Shown: positions 1-11,810, counted from the first letter of the stretch. The stretch: DNA of 64,000 nt from Copromyces sp. CBS 386.78 (GCA_030685235.1 MU839244.1:1-64000); one strand, 5' to 3'. The notes: generated by a model from the sequence alone, not told the origin. A program made the numbers and translations.

Positions 1-570
1 ATTTTTATTTTTATTTTTAACTTAGTCGTTTTCGCTGCCCCGGGCCTTAAGGAGTTGCCGGCAGGCAGGGAGTTGCCGGCAGGCAGGGAGTTACCGGCAG
101 GCAAAAAACTTAGTCATTTTCAAAATTCGGTCGCCCAGCTACCTAGAATCCACGGCTAAAAACGCTTCTTTTCGATCTTTCTCAACAACCAAGCATCGGA
201 AAAAGATGTAACCGGTACTAAAAAGACCGCCTAATCGAGGCGATTATTTTGGTGGTCTTTTTATGTTGGTGCATTTCCTAAAAGTGGCTTTCTTTTATTG
301 AAATAGAAAAAGTGTTTCGCATCTCCACCGGGATCCACCCTTCCAGCCAATCAATCGAATGCGAAACACAGTTGCGAAACACAGTGCGAAAAAACGCACA
401 GACGTGCACGGATCAATATGTCGTCCGTGTTTTTTTGCATTCGCAGCGTCTAAACAGAAATACCACGCCGCGCTGCATCGATGGGCCCACGGACCACGAC
501 CTTTGGTACGGATTTCCGTAACACCTTTGGTGCCGTGGGCGCTATCTCCTTGCTTGGGTATGGTGTTTCA
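1..570 (-). repeat. Foldback repeat, copy A (truncated by window edge)
   Basis: Bases about 1-570 are the reverse complement of about 5,493-6,045, with point differences that are mostly C/T or G/A. The outer end (about 541-570) carries the terminus TGAAACACCAT read on the minus strand, followed by GCCCA/ACCCAAG and AAGGAGAT. The inner end holds an 18-bp tandem repeat (about 52-112) and then enters a (TTTTTA)n tract cut by the window edge. No protein is recognisable. This copy is richer in G+C and less mutated than the flanking DNA, so it may have escaped part of the RIP or arrived later. It abuts, and probably truncates, the gypsy relic to its right. Confidence 0.75.
52..112. repeat. 18-bp tandem minisatellite
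   Basis: About three units of an 18-base repeat containing GTTGCCGGCAGGCAGG. The same array occurs in reverse complement at about 5,946-6,023 in copy B, where four or more diverged units are seen. It is an internal part of the foldback repeat. Confidence 0.8.
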
Positions 571-3500
571 ATAAAATCGTTACTAGCTTTAAAGGGATTG
601 CGGATAATACCGACTTATAATATAACGCTTCGAATAACCGCCTACATATATTAAAAAAATACTCCCCGCTAAAGCTACGCCGAATTTTAAATACTCTAGA
701 AATTATAACCCCGAATAGCATTTACATCTTCGCTAAAAATAAAGAATTAGCCCGCAAACTTAAAAACTTCGTCGATAAATACTCTAAATTATAAGAGGAA
801 GGCAATATAATCGATATCCCTAAAGAAGAAATAATAAAAATCCCTTTAATAGAAGGATAATAAAATTAAAAGATAAATACCCATTTATACCCTTTAAACT
901 ATAAAGACTAGGAGATCGTTAATAAAATATTTAATAAATTCTATACGTAGGGTAAATTAGACGATTATTTCGAGGCCACCCCCTTCTTATACCCCGTATT
1001 TATTATATAAAAGACTCCGAAAAGAAAATTAAAGGGTCGTCTGGTAATCGATCTTCAATCTTTAAATAAAATTTCTATACTAAATAATTACCTACTACCT
1101 CACTAAAAATTTATTATCGGTCGTATAAAAAGTAAATAATTTATTACTATTATCGACGCCATTTCCTTTTTCTATTAATTTAATATATAACCCCCTTATA
1201 GAAATAAATTAACTATAATTACCTATAGAAATTTAAAAACCCTACAAATAGTATTAATAGGATACTGTAATTTATTAGCCTACGTTTAACGTTTTATAAA
1301 TTAATTTCTAATACTATATTCGGCGTATTACTACGCCTTTATTAATAATATTATTATTACGTCTAATACTACTGAAAACTATTTATATTACTTAAATATT
1401 ATATTCTAACTTTTCGATAAGAAGAATATTTTAATCTCGCTTAAAAAGTCGTTTATTAATTTCCTAAGCGTTGAACTATTAGGATTTCAAATTAATACTT
1501 TAAAATTAATATCGACTAAAGAAAGGATTAAAATTATATAAAAATTCAATTTCCTAAACTAATTAAAGGTATTCGAAATATATATCAGCAATAGCGGATT
1601 CCTAAGGTATTTAATCCCGTACTACGCTCAATTAATCGAACTACTCTAGGAACGAAAGATTACCCTTTTAATAGAAAGACGGAAGGCCGGAGCTTTAATT
1701 ACTAATAATATTAAGAAACGAATAATATATATTATAAAAACGAAGTACGAATTAATAAAGAAGGAAAAAATTTCTTTTTAAACTATTTAAAATATTATTT
1801 GTAAAAAGGATAATATTAACGGTATCTTATACTATATAAACCCTAACTTCGTACTATTCATTTAATTAAATAAATCCCTTAAGCGAAGAAACGGTATTAT
1901 AATCTTCTACTTTAAAGCCGAATACGAATAAGTCTTAAGTATTAACATCCCGTTATTAATAGTCTTACTAGTAATATTCTTAAATAAATACCTAATAAAG
2001 GCCGAATTAAAATATAGATTATTTAAATTAGAAGTAGCTTATATAATTTAAATAATTAAAAAGTTGCGTATTTATATTTACTCTTCTAATTATTTAATTA
2101 TTATTCTTACTAATTATACTGCGACTAAAGGGATTATTAAATAGATTACTTTATAAATATATTCTATAGACCGAACTAATTATAGGCTAATTAACGTTTT
2201 AATATACTTATCCTAATATAATTTAAAAGTATATTATATCCCTAAAAGGCTAAACTTCGTACCTAATATTTTAAATCGATTAAAATATATTAATAATAAT
2301 AGTAATTTAAATAGAAAAGTAATTTTAAATATAATTTAATTTACTATTGTAGAACTTCAAATAGACCCCGTTATAAAGTAACGTATTATTAATAATTATA
2401 TTAACGACCCCAAATTTATAAAAGTAATAGACAATCTATCGAAATTAATATTTACGACTACCGAAAACGGGGGTATTATTTCCCGCCCTAGCTACCTTTT
2501 CTTAATCGAAATAAATAAATTTATTTATAATATTTGCGGTAATAGTAAAACTAAAAACTTATATATCCCTAAAGGATACGTATAAGACATCTTCGCCGCA
2601 ATTTATAATAATAAGTATTATTTCGACAAAAATAAAATATTATACAATTTACGAAAATTAATAATTAATAGCAAAACTTATTTAATAAAGAAGTACGTTA
2701 AATACTACTTAACGTACTAATTAAATTAAATTAGTAGAATATAAACTATTGGTAACTATTAACCTTCTCATACTATTACCTTACTAATATATTTAATTGC
2801 TATTAATTTTATAATTAGATTCCCTAAAGTAATTGTTATTAGTATGCTTTAATAGATACCCGGATACGACTCCTTCGACGTAGCTATAATAATTATTTAT
2901 CCTAATTTAAAAAGATCCCTCCTTATTCCTAATTATACTATATATATTGTAAACGATTAGGGATATTTATTTATAAAGTAATTAATAATCGTAGACTAGG
3001 GTATTTTAATTAGATTAATCTCTAATAGAGATAGAAAATTCATATTAGAATTCTAATAAAGTATATAGAAGGCTTAAGTAATTAAATTATTAATAATAAT
3101 AGCCTATTATTTATAAAGTAATAATTTTTCTAAATGAAAAAATTAGTCCGTAAAGATCGCTATTCGCTTCTATTACTTTAAAAACCCAAAATCCCTATAA
3201 ATTAATATTATCCTCCCCCTCTAATAGAATTTTAATAAGAGCGACTCTACTCGCACCGTAGGAAAACTCTATTCGGACCGTAGATAGAAAAGAAAATCTA
3301 AAGTTTCTCTATAAGTAAAAGGGCTCTCAGTACGTATATTAGCCTAGATTTTTCCTTATTTTTTTCTTTATTTTCTAAGCCCTACATCACTTGTTTATGC
3401 CGTATATAAAGCCTCAAATCCGAAGGTACGTAGAACTATTAAAATTTGAGGCTGCTAAAGTTAAATATAAGAAAAATCTAGCCGATCTAAGAGCCATAAG

Positions 3501-4530
3501 AGGCGTAAAATAGATTGAAAAATCTATGAAAATTCAACAAGTATTCTAGTCCTACTTTTACCCTTATATACTATATTTTCACCGAGATAAACGTAGAAGT
3601 TTAAATTTTATTTACGGTGCGAATAGAGTTTCCCTACGGTGCGAGTAGAGTCGCTCTTTAATAATACTTATTCTAATACTATTAAAACTTTATCCTACGA
3701 ATTACTATATAGTTTTAAATTATATAAACTATTAAACGCTATTACTAACTTATAGTTAGAGGATATTAATATTAATACGGCCTTTAAAAAATATTTTTAA
3801 TAGGATATATAATTTATTATAAATTTCGCTACGGCTAAAATTAAAATAAAATACAACGAAGGATACTGTAACGTCGAATTTAAAATAAGCGATAAAATTT
3901 TTCTATAATTATATTACGGCTACTACTTCCTTAGAAAATTATTATATAAACTATTCTAATAACGGTCAAATCCTTTTACCGTTTTAAAACGCATCGGCCG
4001 TTTAATTTATCGCTTAAATCTTTTAATTAATATAAAAATCTATCCGGTAATTTCGTACGCTTATCTATTCCTAGCATTTAAGGACGAAGACCCTTTTAAT
4101 AAATATATACTTCTACTAGGCCTAGTAGAAAATATTTAGGATAATTCCGAAGAAAATAGTAATTTATACGAAGTAAAAATAATCCTTCGTTACTAGTTAG
4201 AAGGACTATATAAATTAAAGTATTTAATTAAATAGAAAGGATAGGGTAACGAATATAATTAATAAATAATCGAGTAGGAATCCCGGAATTATAAGGAATT
4301 AATAAAAGAATATTAAATTCGGTAGGGAAATCGTCCCGGAAAATTAGGCATTCGCCGGAAGGGTTATAATATTAGCCGCTCTAGCCCGGCCGGGTAGGGA
4401 GGTCGTAGCGTTCGTATAGGCCATAGAAAAACGGCTAACTAGGCTATAGAGATAGATAATAAGGAAAACCCGGAAATTAACTAGGATATAGACGCTAAAA
4501 CGGAAGATTATTAAGGATAATAATAATTTC
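571..4530 (+). mobile_element. RIP-degraded Ty3/gypsy chromovirus (pol relic)
   Basis: Read across stop codons, the + strand gives one long pol-like reading. In order: the linker before reverse transcriptase (about 700-1,020); reverse transcriptase with a VIDLQSLNKIS block (about 1,035), a TIIDAISFF block (about 1,145) and the degraded catalytic box (about 1,330); RNase H (about 1,900-2,300); integrase with an SNRDRKF block (about 3,020); and a C-terminal chromodomain (about 4,165-4,310). Most stops are TAG/TAA where the family has Gln or Trp, as expected from RIP. No LTRs or gag are seen: the 5' part is lost at copy A of the foldback repeat. A small element at 3,239-3,656 interrupts the integrase tail. 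The family resembles fungal gypsy elements whose integrase ends in a chromodomain. The element is dead. Confidence 0.85.
3239..3656. mobile_element. 418-bp TIR element with 8-bp TSD, inside gypsy
   Basis: The terminal inverted repeat begins GAGCGACTCTACTCGCACCG and extends about 45 bp on each side with few mismatches. It is flanked by a perfect 8-bp direct repeat TTTAATAA (3,231-3,238 and 3,657-3,664). Removing the element and one copy of the repeat rejoins the gypsy integrase reading. No coding capacity is visible. An 8-bp duplication is typical of hAT-superfamily transposition, so this is probably a non-autonomous hAT-type MITE. Confidence 0.85.
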
Positions 4531-4987
4531 TTTTGTAAGCCCGGGATTTAATATAGGATATATATAATAGATAGATAGATAGTACCCTTTACGCCTACTC
4601 TAGAAAGCCTACCTTTTAGATTCCACTGGTAGGTACCGGGCCGGCCCTATACTGGCCGTACCAGCCTTGCTAGAGGCTACAAAGGTTCTTACAACCTTTA
4701 TGCCCGCCTTTATTAAAGCTACTATTTACTAGAGGAAAGGTAGTGCTTTCTAGAAGCCTTGTAGTTACCTACTTAATTAGACTGCTAAGCCTTCTCTAAA
4801 GGACTTGCCTCTTACCTTCTATATTATACTTTCCTATATAGAATACTAATATAAGGTCTTCTATAGGATTGCTCCCAGACTTCCGCATTATTAGATAAAT
4901 CCTATTGGAGATACTGCCTATCTAGCTAAGAGGGAGCTAAAATTACCCGTATAAGCTATAACCTTCTTTAAAAGAAGGAGATTTGTT
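4531..4987. other. Unassigned degraded repeat-like DNA
   Basis: This stretch follows the gypsy relic and begins with a (GATA)n microsatellite at about 4,568-4,590. It is less AT-rich than its neighbours. Short peptide-like stretches appear on the + strand in several frames, but none matches a family I recognise. It could be a fragment of another element or the 3' untranslated part of the gypsy element. Confidence 0.4.
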
Positions 4988-5492
4988 ATCCCCTTAGCTG
5001 TGAAATTGTATCTTTTCTTAGTAGGGCTACCTTCTACCTGTAGTACTTAGTAACTTCTGGAGGGGTTGCCAAGCTCGCTAGTAGGCTAGTTTATATAATC
5101 AATCGACGATATTAAAAGTGTGCTTTTTGTAGGTAAAATTAGCGATTCTGTACCGTTTATTAGGGGTTAAGGATAGACTTACTTAATCGTACCGTTTTTG
5201 AATAGTTTTTGAATAATTGAATATAATTATTACTAAGTTTTTATTATTGTTGTTAAAATAGATTTATTGTATATTTTGAATTGCGACGAACCTTAGTCGT
5301 CTAATTGGTTACGTAGTAGAAGGGTATTTCCTTATTTTAGCGAGCTAGAGTTAGATATTAACGACGACGAGGGTAATTTTATATTTAATTTTGAAGACGA
5401 GTACGAACGTAATAATAAAAATTGCGATAAAGGTTTCCTTAAACTATTAGGCGATAATATTGTTAACCCGAATTTACTTAGCCTATTTAATT

Positions 5493-6621
5493 GAAACACT
5501 ATGCCCAAGTAAGGAGATGGCGCTTACGGTACTAAAGGTGTTACGGAAACTACTAAAGGTCGTAGTCCGTGGGCCTATCGACGTAGCGCGGCGTGGTGTT
5601 TCTGTTTAGACGCTGCGAATGCAAAAAAATACGGACGATATATTGATCTGCATACGTCCGTACGCATTATTCGCACTATACCTCGCATTCGATTGATTGG
5701 CTAGAAGGGTGGAGTCCAGTAGAGAAGCGAGACACTTTTCTAAACCCTTTTGGATTTTGATAAAAAAAGGCCACTTTTAGGAAGTGCATCAAGATAAAAA
5801 GACCACCAAAATGACCGCCTCGATTAGGCGGTCATTCCGATACCGGTTTTTCTTTTTTCTGATGCCTGGGTCTTAAGAAAAATCGAAAAGAAGCGTTTTT
5901 CTTTGATTTTAGATAGCGGAAAACCAAAAACGACTAAGTTTTTTTGCCTGCCGGGAATTCCCTGCCTGCCGTCCCTACCGGCCAGCAACTCCCTACCAGC
6001 CGGCAACTCCCTACCGGCCGGCAAATATAAAAAAATAAAAATAAAAATAAAAATAAAAATAAAAAAAAAATAAAAATAAAAATAAAAATAAAAATAAAAA
6101 TAAAAAAATAAAAAAATAAAAAAGAAATATAAGAATATATATATAATAAAATAAATAAATAATAGAGATAAAAAATTGAACAAATAAAAACTAAGAAAGG
6201 AAATAAAATTAAAAAGAAAAAGAAGAAAAAAGGAAAGAAAAAAAAAAGAAAACGAAAATGGAAACGAAAACGAAAAAGAAAAGAAAAATAATAAAAACGT
6301 AAGAAAAAAAGAATAAAAGAAGAAAAGGAATAAGAAAAAGAAAAAAAAAGAAAAAGAAAAAGAAAAAGAAAAAGAAAAGAAAAAGAAAAAGAAAAAGAAA
6401 AAGAAAAAGAAAAAGAAAAAGAAAAAGAAAAAGAAAAAGAACAAGAAAAAGAAGAAAAAAGAGAAAAATATAAATAAATGAAGAAATAAAAAGATAACTA
6501 AATACAAAAATAAAAAGATAAATAAATATTAAAATAAAAGGAAAAAAAAGGCAAAAAGCAAAAAAAATCAAAAACAAATATTTATATACAAAATCTCCTA
6601 GCTTGGGCAGAATGGTGTTTC
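5493..6621 (+). repeat. Foldback repeat, copy B (complete)
   Basis: The ends are inverted repeats of each other: TGAAACACTATGCCCAAG at 5,493 and CTTGGGCAGAATGGTGTTTCA-type sequence ending at 6,621, extending into AGGAGAT. The left 550 bases match copy A (1-570) in reverse complement, including the 18-bp minisatellite. The right half is the purine-rich tract. No transposase is seen, so the element is non-autonomous. It sits in the N-terminal part of the piggyBac-like coding region. No clear target duplication is visible. Confidence 0.7.
6024..6600 (+). repeat. Purine-rich low-complexity tract
   Basis: About 570 bases almost free of C and poor in T, made of (AAAAAT)n then (GAAAAA)n runs, the longest at about 6,335-6,450. 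Read on the minus strand it gives long poly-Phe/Ser ORFs, which are an artefact of composition. It lies wholly within foldback copy B, so it is element sequence and not host DNA. Confidence 0.9.
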
Positions 6622-6689
6622 ACTGCCTCCCTCGGGCATATCCAGCTCCGCCCAAGGGAAGACTATTTTTAACCCCGCTAAATTTAATG

Positions 6690-9340
6690 CTTAATAGGGG
6701 ATATCTTTAATAATATGCCGGTCGAAATAGAGGGGTTTGTATTATATAAACCCCGGGATCTATTTGTTGGCATTTGCAATTGTAAGGACTTCCCCTTCAA
6801 ATGTATCCGTGGTAATTGTAGTACGTTTATAGTATAGGTCTACCCCGGCGGTGCTTTTATTATAATTTTATTAGCTTTTTTCAATTACTTTCTTCGTTGT
6901 AAAGTCGAGTAATGGGTAGTCTAGATTAACTTTCGAGAGATTTTATTGCCGGGTAATAATAACCTTTATTTATGTAATATTAAATAGGTACCGATTTGCG
7001 CTAAGGAATTATATATTTTATTTACTATTTTATTATATATTAATTTTTACGTAGAAGCGAATTTTTTATCGTATTAATAGGAGAAAGAAGGGTAGTCGAA
7101 TTATTTTATTTATAATTAAATACTATTCTTTCGGTTCGAAATGTTTTTAAAGCGATTTTATATATAGGATCCTATTTAAAACAATTTTAATTTATAAGAT
7201 AAAATTTGCGACTTCGATAAATATATTTAGAGAATTTATATTAAAATGCGGATTCTGCTACAAAATATCGCTATCGACGAAAAGATAGTAAAGTATATTA
7301 ATAGGAGTAAAGTAATTATTTATATCTTTAATAAGTTAATACCCTACGGTATTAAATATTAGATTGGCGCGTTTAGCAGTTATTTCTTTAATTAGTAGTA
7401 GTATAATAACGAGAAAGGTATTATCGATTTAAAATTGTAAGTAAGTACGCTCTCTTTTATTAAAATATTTATTAATTAACGTAGGGTAAAAATAGGGTGA
7501 TTTTGCGCCGATTTAAGGAGTTATTATTAATATTGTAATTAGCCTCCTTCTTCCTTTACGATAATCGGTTTATTATATATAAATGAATAACCTTTTTACA
7601 ATTATCCTTTTCGTTCGTTATATTCGTATAAATAATATTACGATTATTAGTACAATACGTTCGAATTATATATATTCTACTTTTATAAAGTTTCGAGAGG
7701 AAGATAATAAAAAAGAGAAGGTACTATTCAGGACGTTGTATTATATTGTATTGTCGGTCCCGGTATTAAAATTAAAGAAAGTCGATAAAACGTAGTAAGA
7801 ATCGGGTAATTTAAATTAGGATACTAGAGTAATCTTCTTCTATATAAAAGATTGTTAGATAGTAAACTTTTTATTTATATAGTATATAGGAGACGAGTTT
7901 TGTATTTATATTTATTATTGCCGCCTTATTTGTAAGGGCGCGATGAGAGATTATTTTGGCGATGAGGGTACGAAAATAGTTTGGATATTGTTAATTATTT
8001 GGGTATATAATTATAATATAAATGGGGTTAATATTAGTAATTAGTTTTACGCGTATAATATATATAGTTACTGTTACTATTGCAATTTATTTATAGTATT
8101 ATTTACTAATTTCTATTTTAGTATATAGCTTATATTTAATCCCTATATTAAACCTATACTAATTATATATGAGAATGTCTTTTCGCACTGTTATAAAAGT
8201 CTTCCGGCACTGTTACTCCACTTACTTATACCCTTCCCGCGCGCTAATATACCCTAAAATTTTTGAGCCAATTAGATTGCTCGTATTCAAATCGCGGTCT
8301 ACACTCTACTTCGCACTTATATTCTTTTATACTAAAAATCTGGACATTACATTCTTTTATAAAATGTCACGTGCCTAGCTCAGATGTGCGCTTAGATCTA
8401 TACTTAAATTTGTACCTAAATTGGCTACTTTATAGCGCACTTTATAGGGCACTTAACGGCACGGTCGCACATCGTACGGTCGTATATCGCTCAATTGAAT
8501 CGCTTAATTGAGCGATTAATCGCACTCAATCGTTAACGGCTGTTAGCGACTGTCGCGACTGTAAACGACTGTCAACGATTGTCGTGATTGTGAATGGCTG
8601 TTAGCGACTGTTACGATGGGACTATTATAGTTGTTAGCGATTAGACTGTTAGCGATACGTGTGTTGTGTAGGGGTTAGAATGTATAATGGGTTAAAATCT
8701 GGGGGCTTGGCGGGCGCGGTACGGTTTGCTAACGCGAAGACCTATCGATTGTAGAGACTTAGATGGATGCGAGCGATTTGATTAGCTCAAAAATTTTGGT
8801 GTGCATTAGCGTGTGCTTAGCGCGCGGGGTAGGTAGAGTAACGGTGCCAGAAGACTTTTATAATGGTGCGAAAAGACATTCTCTTATATATTATTATAGA
8901 AGTTATTTTAATTAATATTATACTTAATTGGCGAGAGAAATCGTTCGGTCCTTTATTTAATTAGAAGAAACGTATTATATATAAAGATTTTTGAACTTAG
9001 TTAATTAATGAAATTTGGGCGTCGTACGGTAAAATAGCTACCTAATATTGTATTTTATTAAACAGATCTTTAATATTAGAGATTAGGGGATTATTATTAA
9101 AACGATATTAGAAGGGGAAGCGAGAGCGACGGTTAATATATATAATATGTTTATTAGTTCGATATAGAGACGTTATTACCTTTAGAATTAATTCTTCCCC
9201 TAATATATTGGATAAACTAAGTATAAAGCGAACTTTAACCGCCTTGTACTATATTACTTACAATATCGCGATTTGTAAGCGAGAGCGATGTTGGGCGGCC
9301 TACTTACGCTAATTAAATTTAGGAATAGTTTTACTTAGTT
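6690..9340 (+). pseudogene. piggyBac-type transposase, RIP-inactivated
   Basis: The clearest block is at 7,583-8,045. An MNNLFTIILF segment matches the DNLFTS(I)PL box of piggyBac transposases. It is followed by a KFREEDNKKE stretch, GDEFC, RDYFGDEGTK and a YNYNINGVNI block corresponding to the YNxxMxGVD box that closes the catalytic core. The reading resumes after the 713-bp insertion with a FGPLFNQKK-like segment and continues to about 9,300. A likely N-terminal fragment with an acidic EDDEGN/FEDEYE stretch lies at 5,280-5,490, before foldback copy B. Many TAG/TAA codons interrupt it. The first catalytic Asp region (about 7,100-7,400) is too degraded to score. Confidence 0.7.
8171..8883. 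mobile_element. 713-bp TIR element with 8-bp TSD
   Basis: The inverted ends begin GAGAATGTCTTTTCGCAC and match imperfectly over about 110 bp per side. A perfect 8-bp direct repeat TTATATAT flanks it (8,163-8,170 and 8,884-8,891). The centre (about 8,500-8,650) has repeated GACTGTTAGCGA-like units on both strands. No transposase is present. The duplication length points to a hAT-type non-autonomous element. It interrupts the piggyBac-like transposase. Confidence 0.85.
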
Positions 9341-9528
9341 CGAAATATATTAGCTCGATTCTGGCATAATATCTACTCGATTGTGCTCCATATCTAATAT
9401 AATGTCAAAACCTCTACAAAAGGCGGTAAAATCTAGGTATCTACATAATCCCAGATGTAAAGGAGGGTGGGAGGAGGTTATCTGATTGGCCGCCCTATAA
9501 AAAGATACAATTTTACGGCTAAGGGGAT

Positions 9529-10014
9529 GGATGTGTAGCACTCGCCCGCTAGAAGCCCGAGTGCTTTTCTACTTCTATTGGCCTTGGAGAGTGGAGATGA
9601 CGTTTTTTGTACTAAACTAACAAACATACTAGGGGTAGATTGTAATGACGATCAAATATCGCAAGTCCTAATTGGGGACAAATAGCCGCAGACTTCCATT
9701 AAGGAACTCCACCGTTGACCAAAGAGGAACAACGAAGCGGGGTTCGTCAAGGCAGTGTTCCTAATCGGGACGTGCCGGTCCCACGCCGGTCGATGCGGCA
9801 CGGGGTACGGGCACTCTGTTCGGATGAAGTCGTTTCGACCTTCAGCTATGTACTCCAACTGTTTGGGATAGTGGGGAACCTTTCTGACGTGTCATTTTCC
9901 ATGCTATCTCTCGCTGGCCCCCATATCTTTAAGGTTTGGGGAAACCAGGCTGCTGGGGTCAGATGGATGGGAACGGACTCGAACTCCGGCCGGATAGCTT
10001 TCTCCATGCGAAAT
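9529..10014. other. Gene-free transition zone
   Basis: Base composition becomes normal here (about 50% GC), just outside the piggyBac-like terminus. Short ORFs on both strands overlap each other and none resembles a family. Nothing functional is identified. Confidence 0.6.
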
Positions 10015-10017
10015 ACT

Positions 10018-10408
10018 GGGCGTGTTTGGTTCAACCATCAAAACGAAAGTTTGTATGGGGAAATTATCCCTGTCAGCCAACACATTGTAAATCGTAAGAT
10101 AGATCCGGCGTCGGACCTCCTTTATCCCCTGTAACCCCCCTGTAAGCTGAATGCACCAGGCTCTTGGCCGTACCTCCCCTGTACGCGGCTTGCATGTGCT
10201 TGCATGAGGTCTTATCAACTTCCTAATCCGGTATGGTGATAGTTCATTCTGTTGGTTTCTATCTTCACGGGTTGGACCATGAAGATAGAGCGTTTTGTTA
10301 GTTAACAGGGTACAAAGCGCCATCTACGGCACGCAACTGACGCGTTGTACCCTCCTCTACCCCTGTCAAAAACAGATGGAAAAGTTGTTGGTTGAACCAA
10401 ACGCGCCC
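10018..10408. mobile_element. 391-bp MITE with 3-bp TSD (family shared with 55.4 kb)
   Basis: The inverted ends read GGGCGYGTTTGGTTCAACCA, flanked by the direct repeat ACT (10,015-10,017 and 10,409-10,411). About 270 bases from the left end are nearly identical to 55,421-55,689. The 3-bp duplication and G-rich termini suggest a PIF/Harbinger-like or related family, which is an inference. No coding sequence is present. Confidence 0.8.
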
Positions 10409-11433
10409 ACTGTCTCACCGTATCGCTTCTTTGGTCCGCCGTCGGCGCCATAAGCCCCTTGAGTTTCAGACGCCACTATCCAGATAACGAAATCCTGCGA
10501 TAATCCGCTTGTGCCGCTTTCGACGTTTGTAGTCTTTACAGACATTCACCGAAGCTGGACCGACGCCCTGGAGGTTTGAGTTAAAAAATCGAAAAGGGGC
10601 CGGCCGGTGGGGGGCCGGGACACTCTAACGGCAGGCGGCCGCTGGGCGATAGCCCTAGGCGGCAGGGGTTATAGTCACGGGAGTAACGGAATTGGTCCTC
10701 AGCTGCATTTGCTGTAACAATGGGGATCCTGAAGTTCTTCGGTAAGTTCTGGCTGTATCGGCCCGTTCAATGAGTCCCTGGTTGTCCGAATGACCACACT
10801 TACAATTCAATACTGGCTTATTTGTAGGTTTGGTACCACAAGCGCATTTTTCCACCTAAAGGGAAGAGTACCTATCTAGGCTTCAAGCGGACGGGTGCCA
10901 TCGGAGGGGATTGCTCTCTTATATCTTCCAGTCTTCAGGGCCTTGGAAGAGACTGAGAGAGGAACAAGAACAGATGGAGACAGAGATGTGAAAGAGGCTT
11001 TTCTGGCGTATTGGGCCCTGGTCATTGTCCGTCACTGCAAACGAAGACCAGTTTGAGGCCAATGAGAGTTCTAAATCCCCCTTGCTCAACCCACGGCCGG
11101 AGAACCAAACTAATAAACAAACCAGTATTAAATTGTACACCACAAAATCACATCCGCGTTCGTGAATTCCCTACATGGGCTCTTCCGAATCTTCCGACCC
11201 TACCGACATGTGAGCCGGTCTCGTGGGTCGTATTAACCCCGACTCGACGGCCGACGATCGGCCGGCCACTTTGCCGCATTGCTGTTTTAGCGATCGTCCG
11301 ACCACACTGCAATGCTACCGCGGACGGACTTCTGGAAACATCAAGAAGGATGTGATTCGAATGACTGCCGCGCAGGTGTTCCGTATTGTGCCTCATTAAT
11401 GGGAATCTGGTCCCTCAGAAAACAGTTTTTTTA
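10409..11433. other. Gene-free DNA
   Basis: Normal base composition with no recognisable protein, RNA gene or repeat. A short GC-rich patch lies at about 10,590-10,640. Confidence 0.5.
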
Positions 11434-11637
11434 GGGTAACCGTGACCACACGGTGGCATCCGTTCAGCTCAGAGTAACGGTTCTTTGCAAAATAACCGTA
11501 CACCTCAGAATAACCGTTCCAAGAGAATCACTAGGCTCTAATTGGCTGGAGGAAAACTGGGGCGCTATGTGCGTCGGGCGGGAATTAAAAGAATTGGAGA
11601 AACCACCCTTTTAGGAAGGGCCGATGAAAGATAGAAG

Positions 11638-11732
11638 GTGAGAAGGAAGGAGAGAAGGAAGGAGAGAAAGAAGGAGAGAAAGAAGGAGAGAAAGAAGGAG
11701 AGAAAGAAGGAGAGAAAGAAGGAGAGAAAAGG
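11638..11732 (+). repeat. Purine microsatellite (GAGAAAGAAG)n
   Basis: About nine units of the decamer GAGAAGGAAG/GAGAAAGAAG, all purine on the + strand, inside the inverted-repeat element. Confidence 0.9.
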
Positions 11733-11810
11733 ATGACGTCAACCAAGGTTGGGAACTTTAAAATGCCAAAGTCCCATTAACTCCCCAACTCTCCCAACTT
11801 TATCTTTTTC

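Larger units (their letters stand above)
4988..9528 (+). mobile_element. RIP-degraded piggyBac-like DNA transposon (whole element)
   Basis: Both ends carry the same inverted terminus: ATCCCCTTAGCTGTGAAATT at 4,988 and its complement ending GGCTAAGGGGAT at 9,528. The match continues through TGTATCTTTT. Inside, on the + strand, is a mutated transposase of the piggyBac type. The coding region is split by the foldback repeat copy B (5,493-6,621) and by a 713-bp TIR element (8,171-8,883), so both came later. No TTAA duplication, expected for canonical piggyBac, is seen beside the termini. The limits therefore rest on the inverted repeat alone. The same termini bound a 215-bp element at 46,340-46,554. 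Confidence 0.65.

Noticed and set aside
5824..6577. Minus-strand poly-Phe/Ser ORFs of 122 and 227 codons
   Set aside because: They are translations of the purine-rich tract of the foldback repeat and change with every repeat shift; no protein family.
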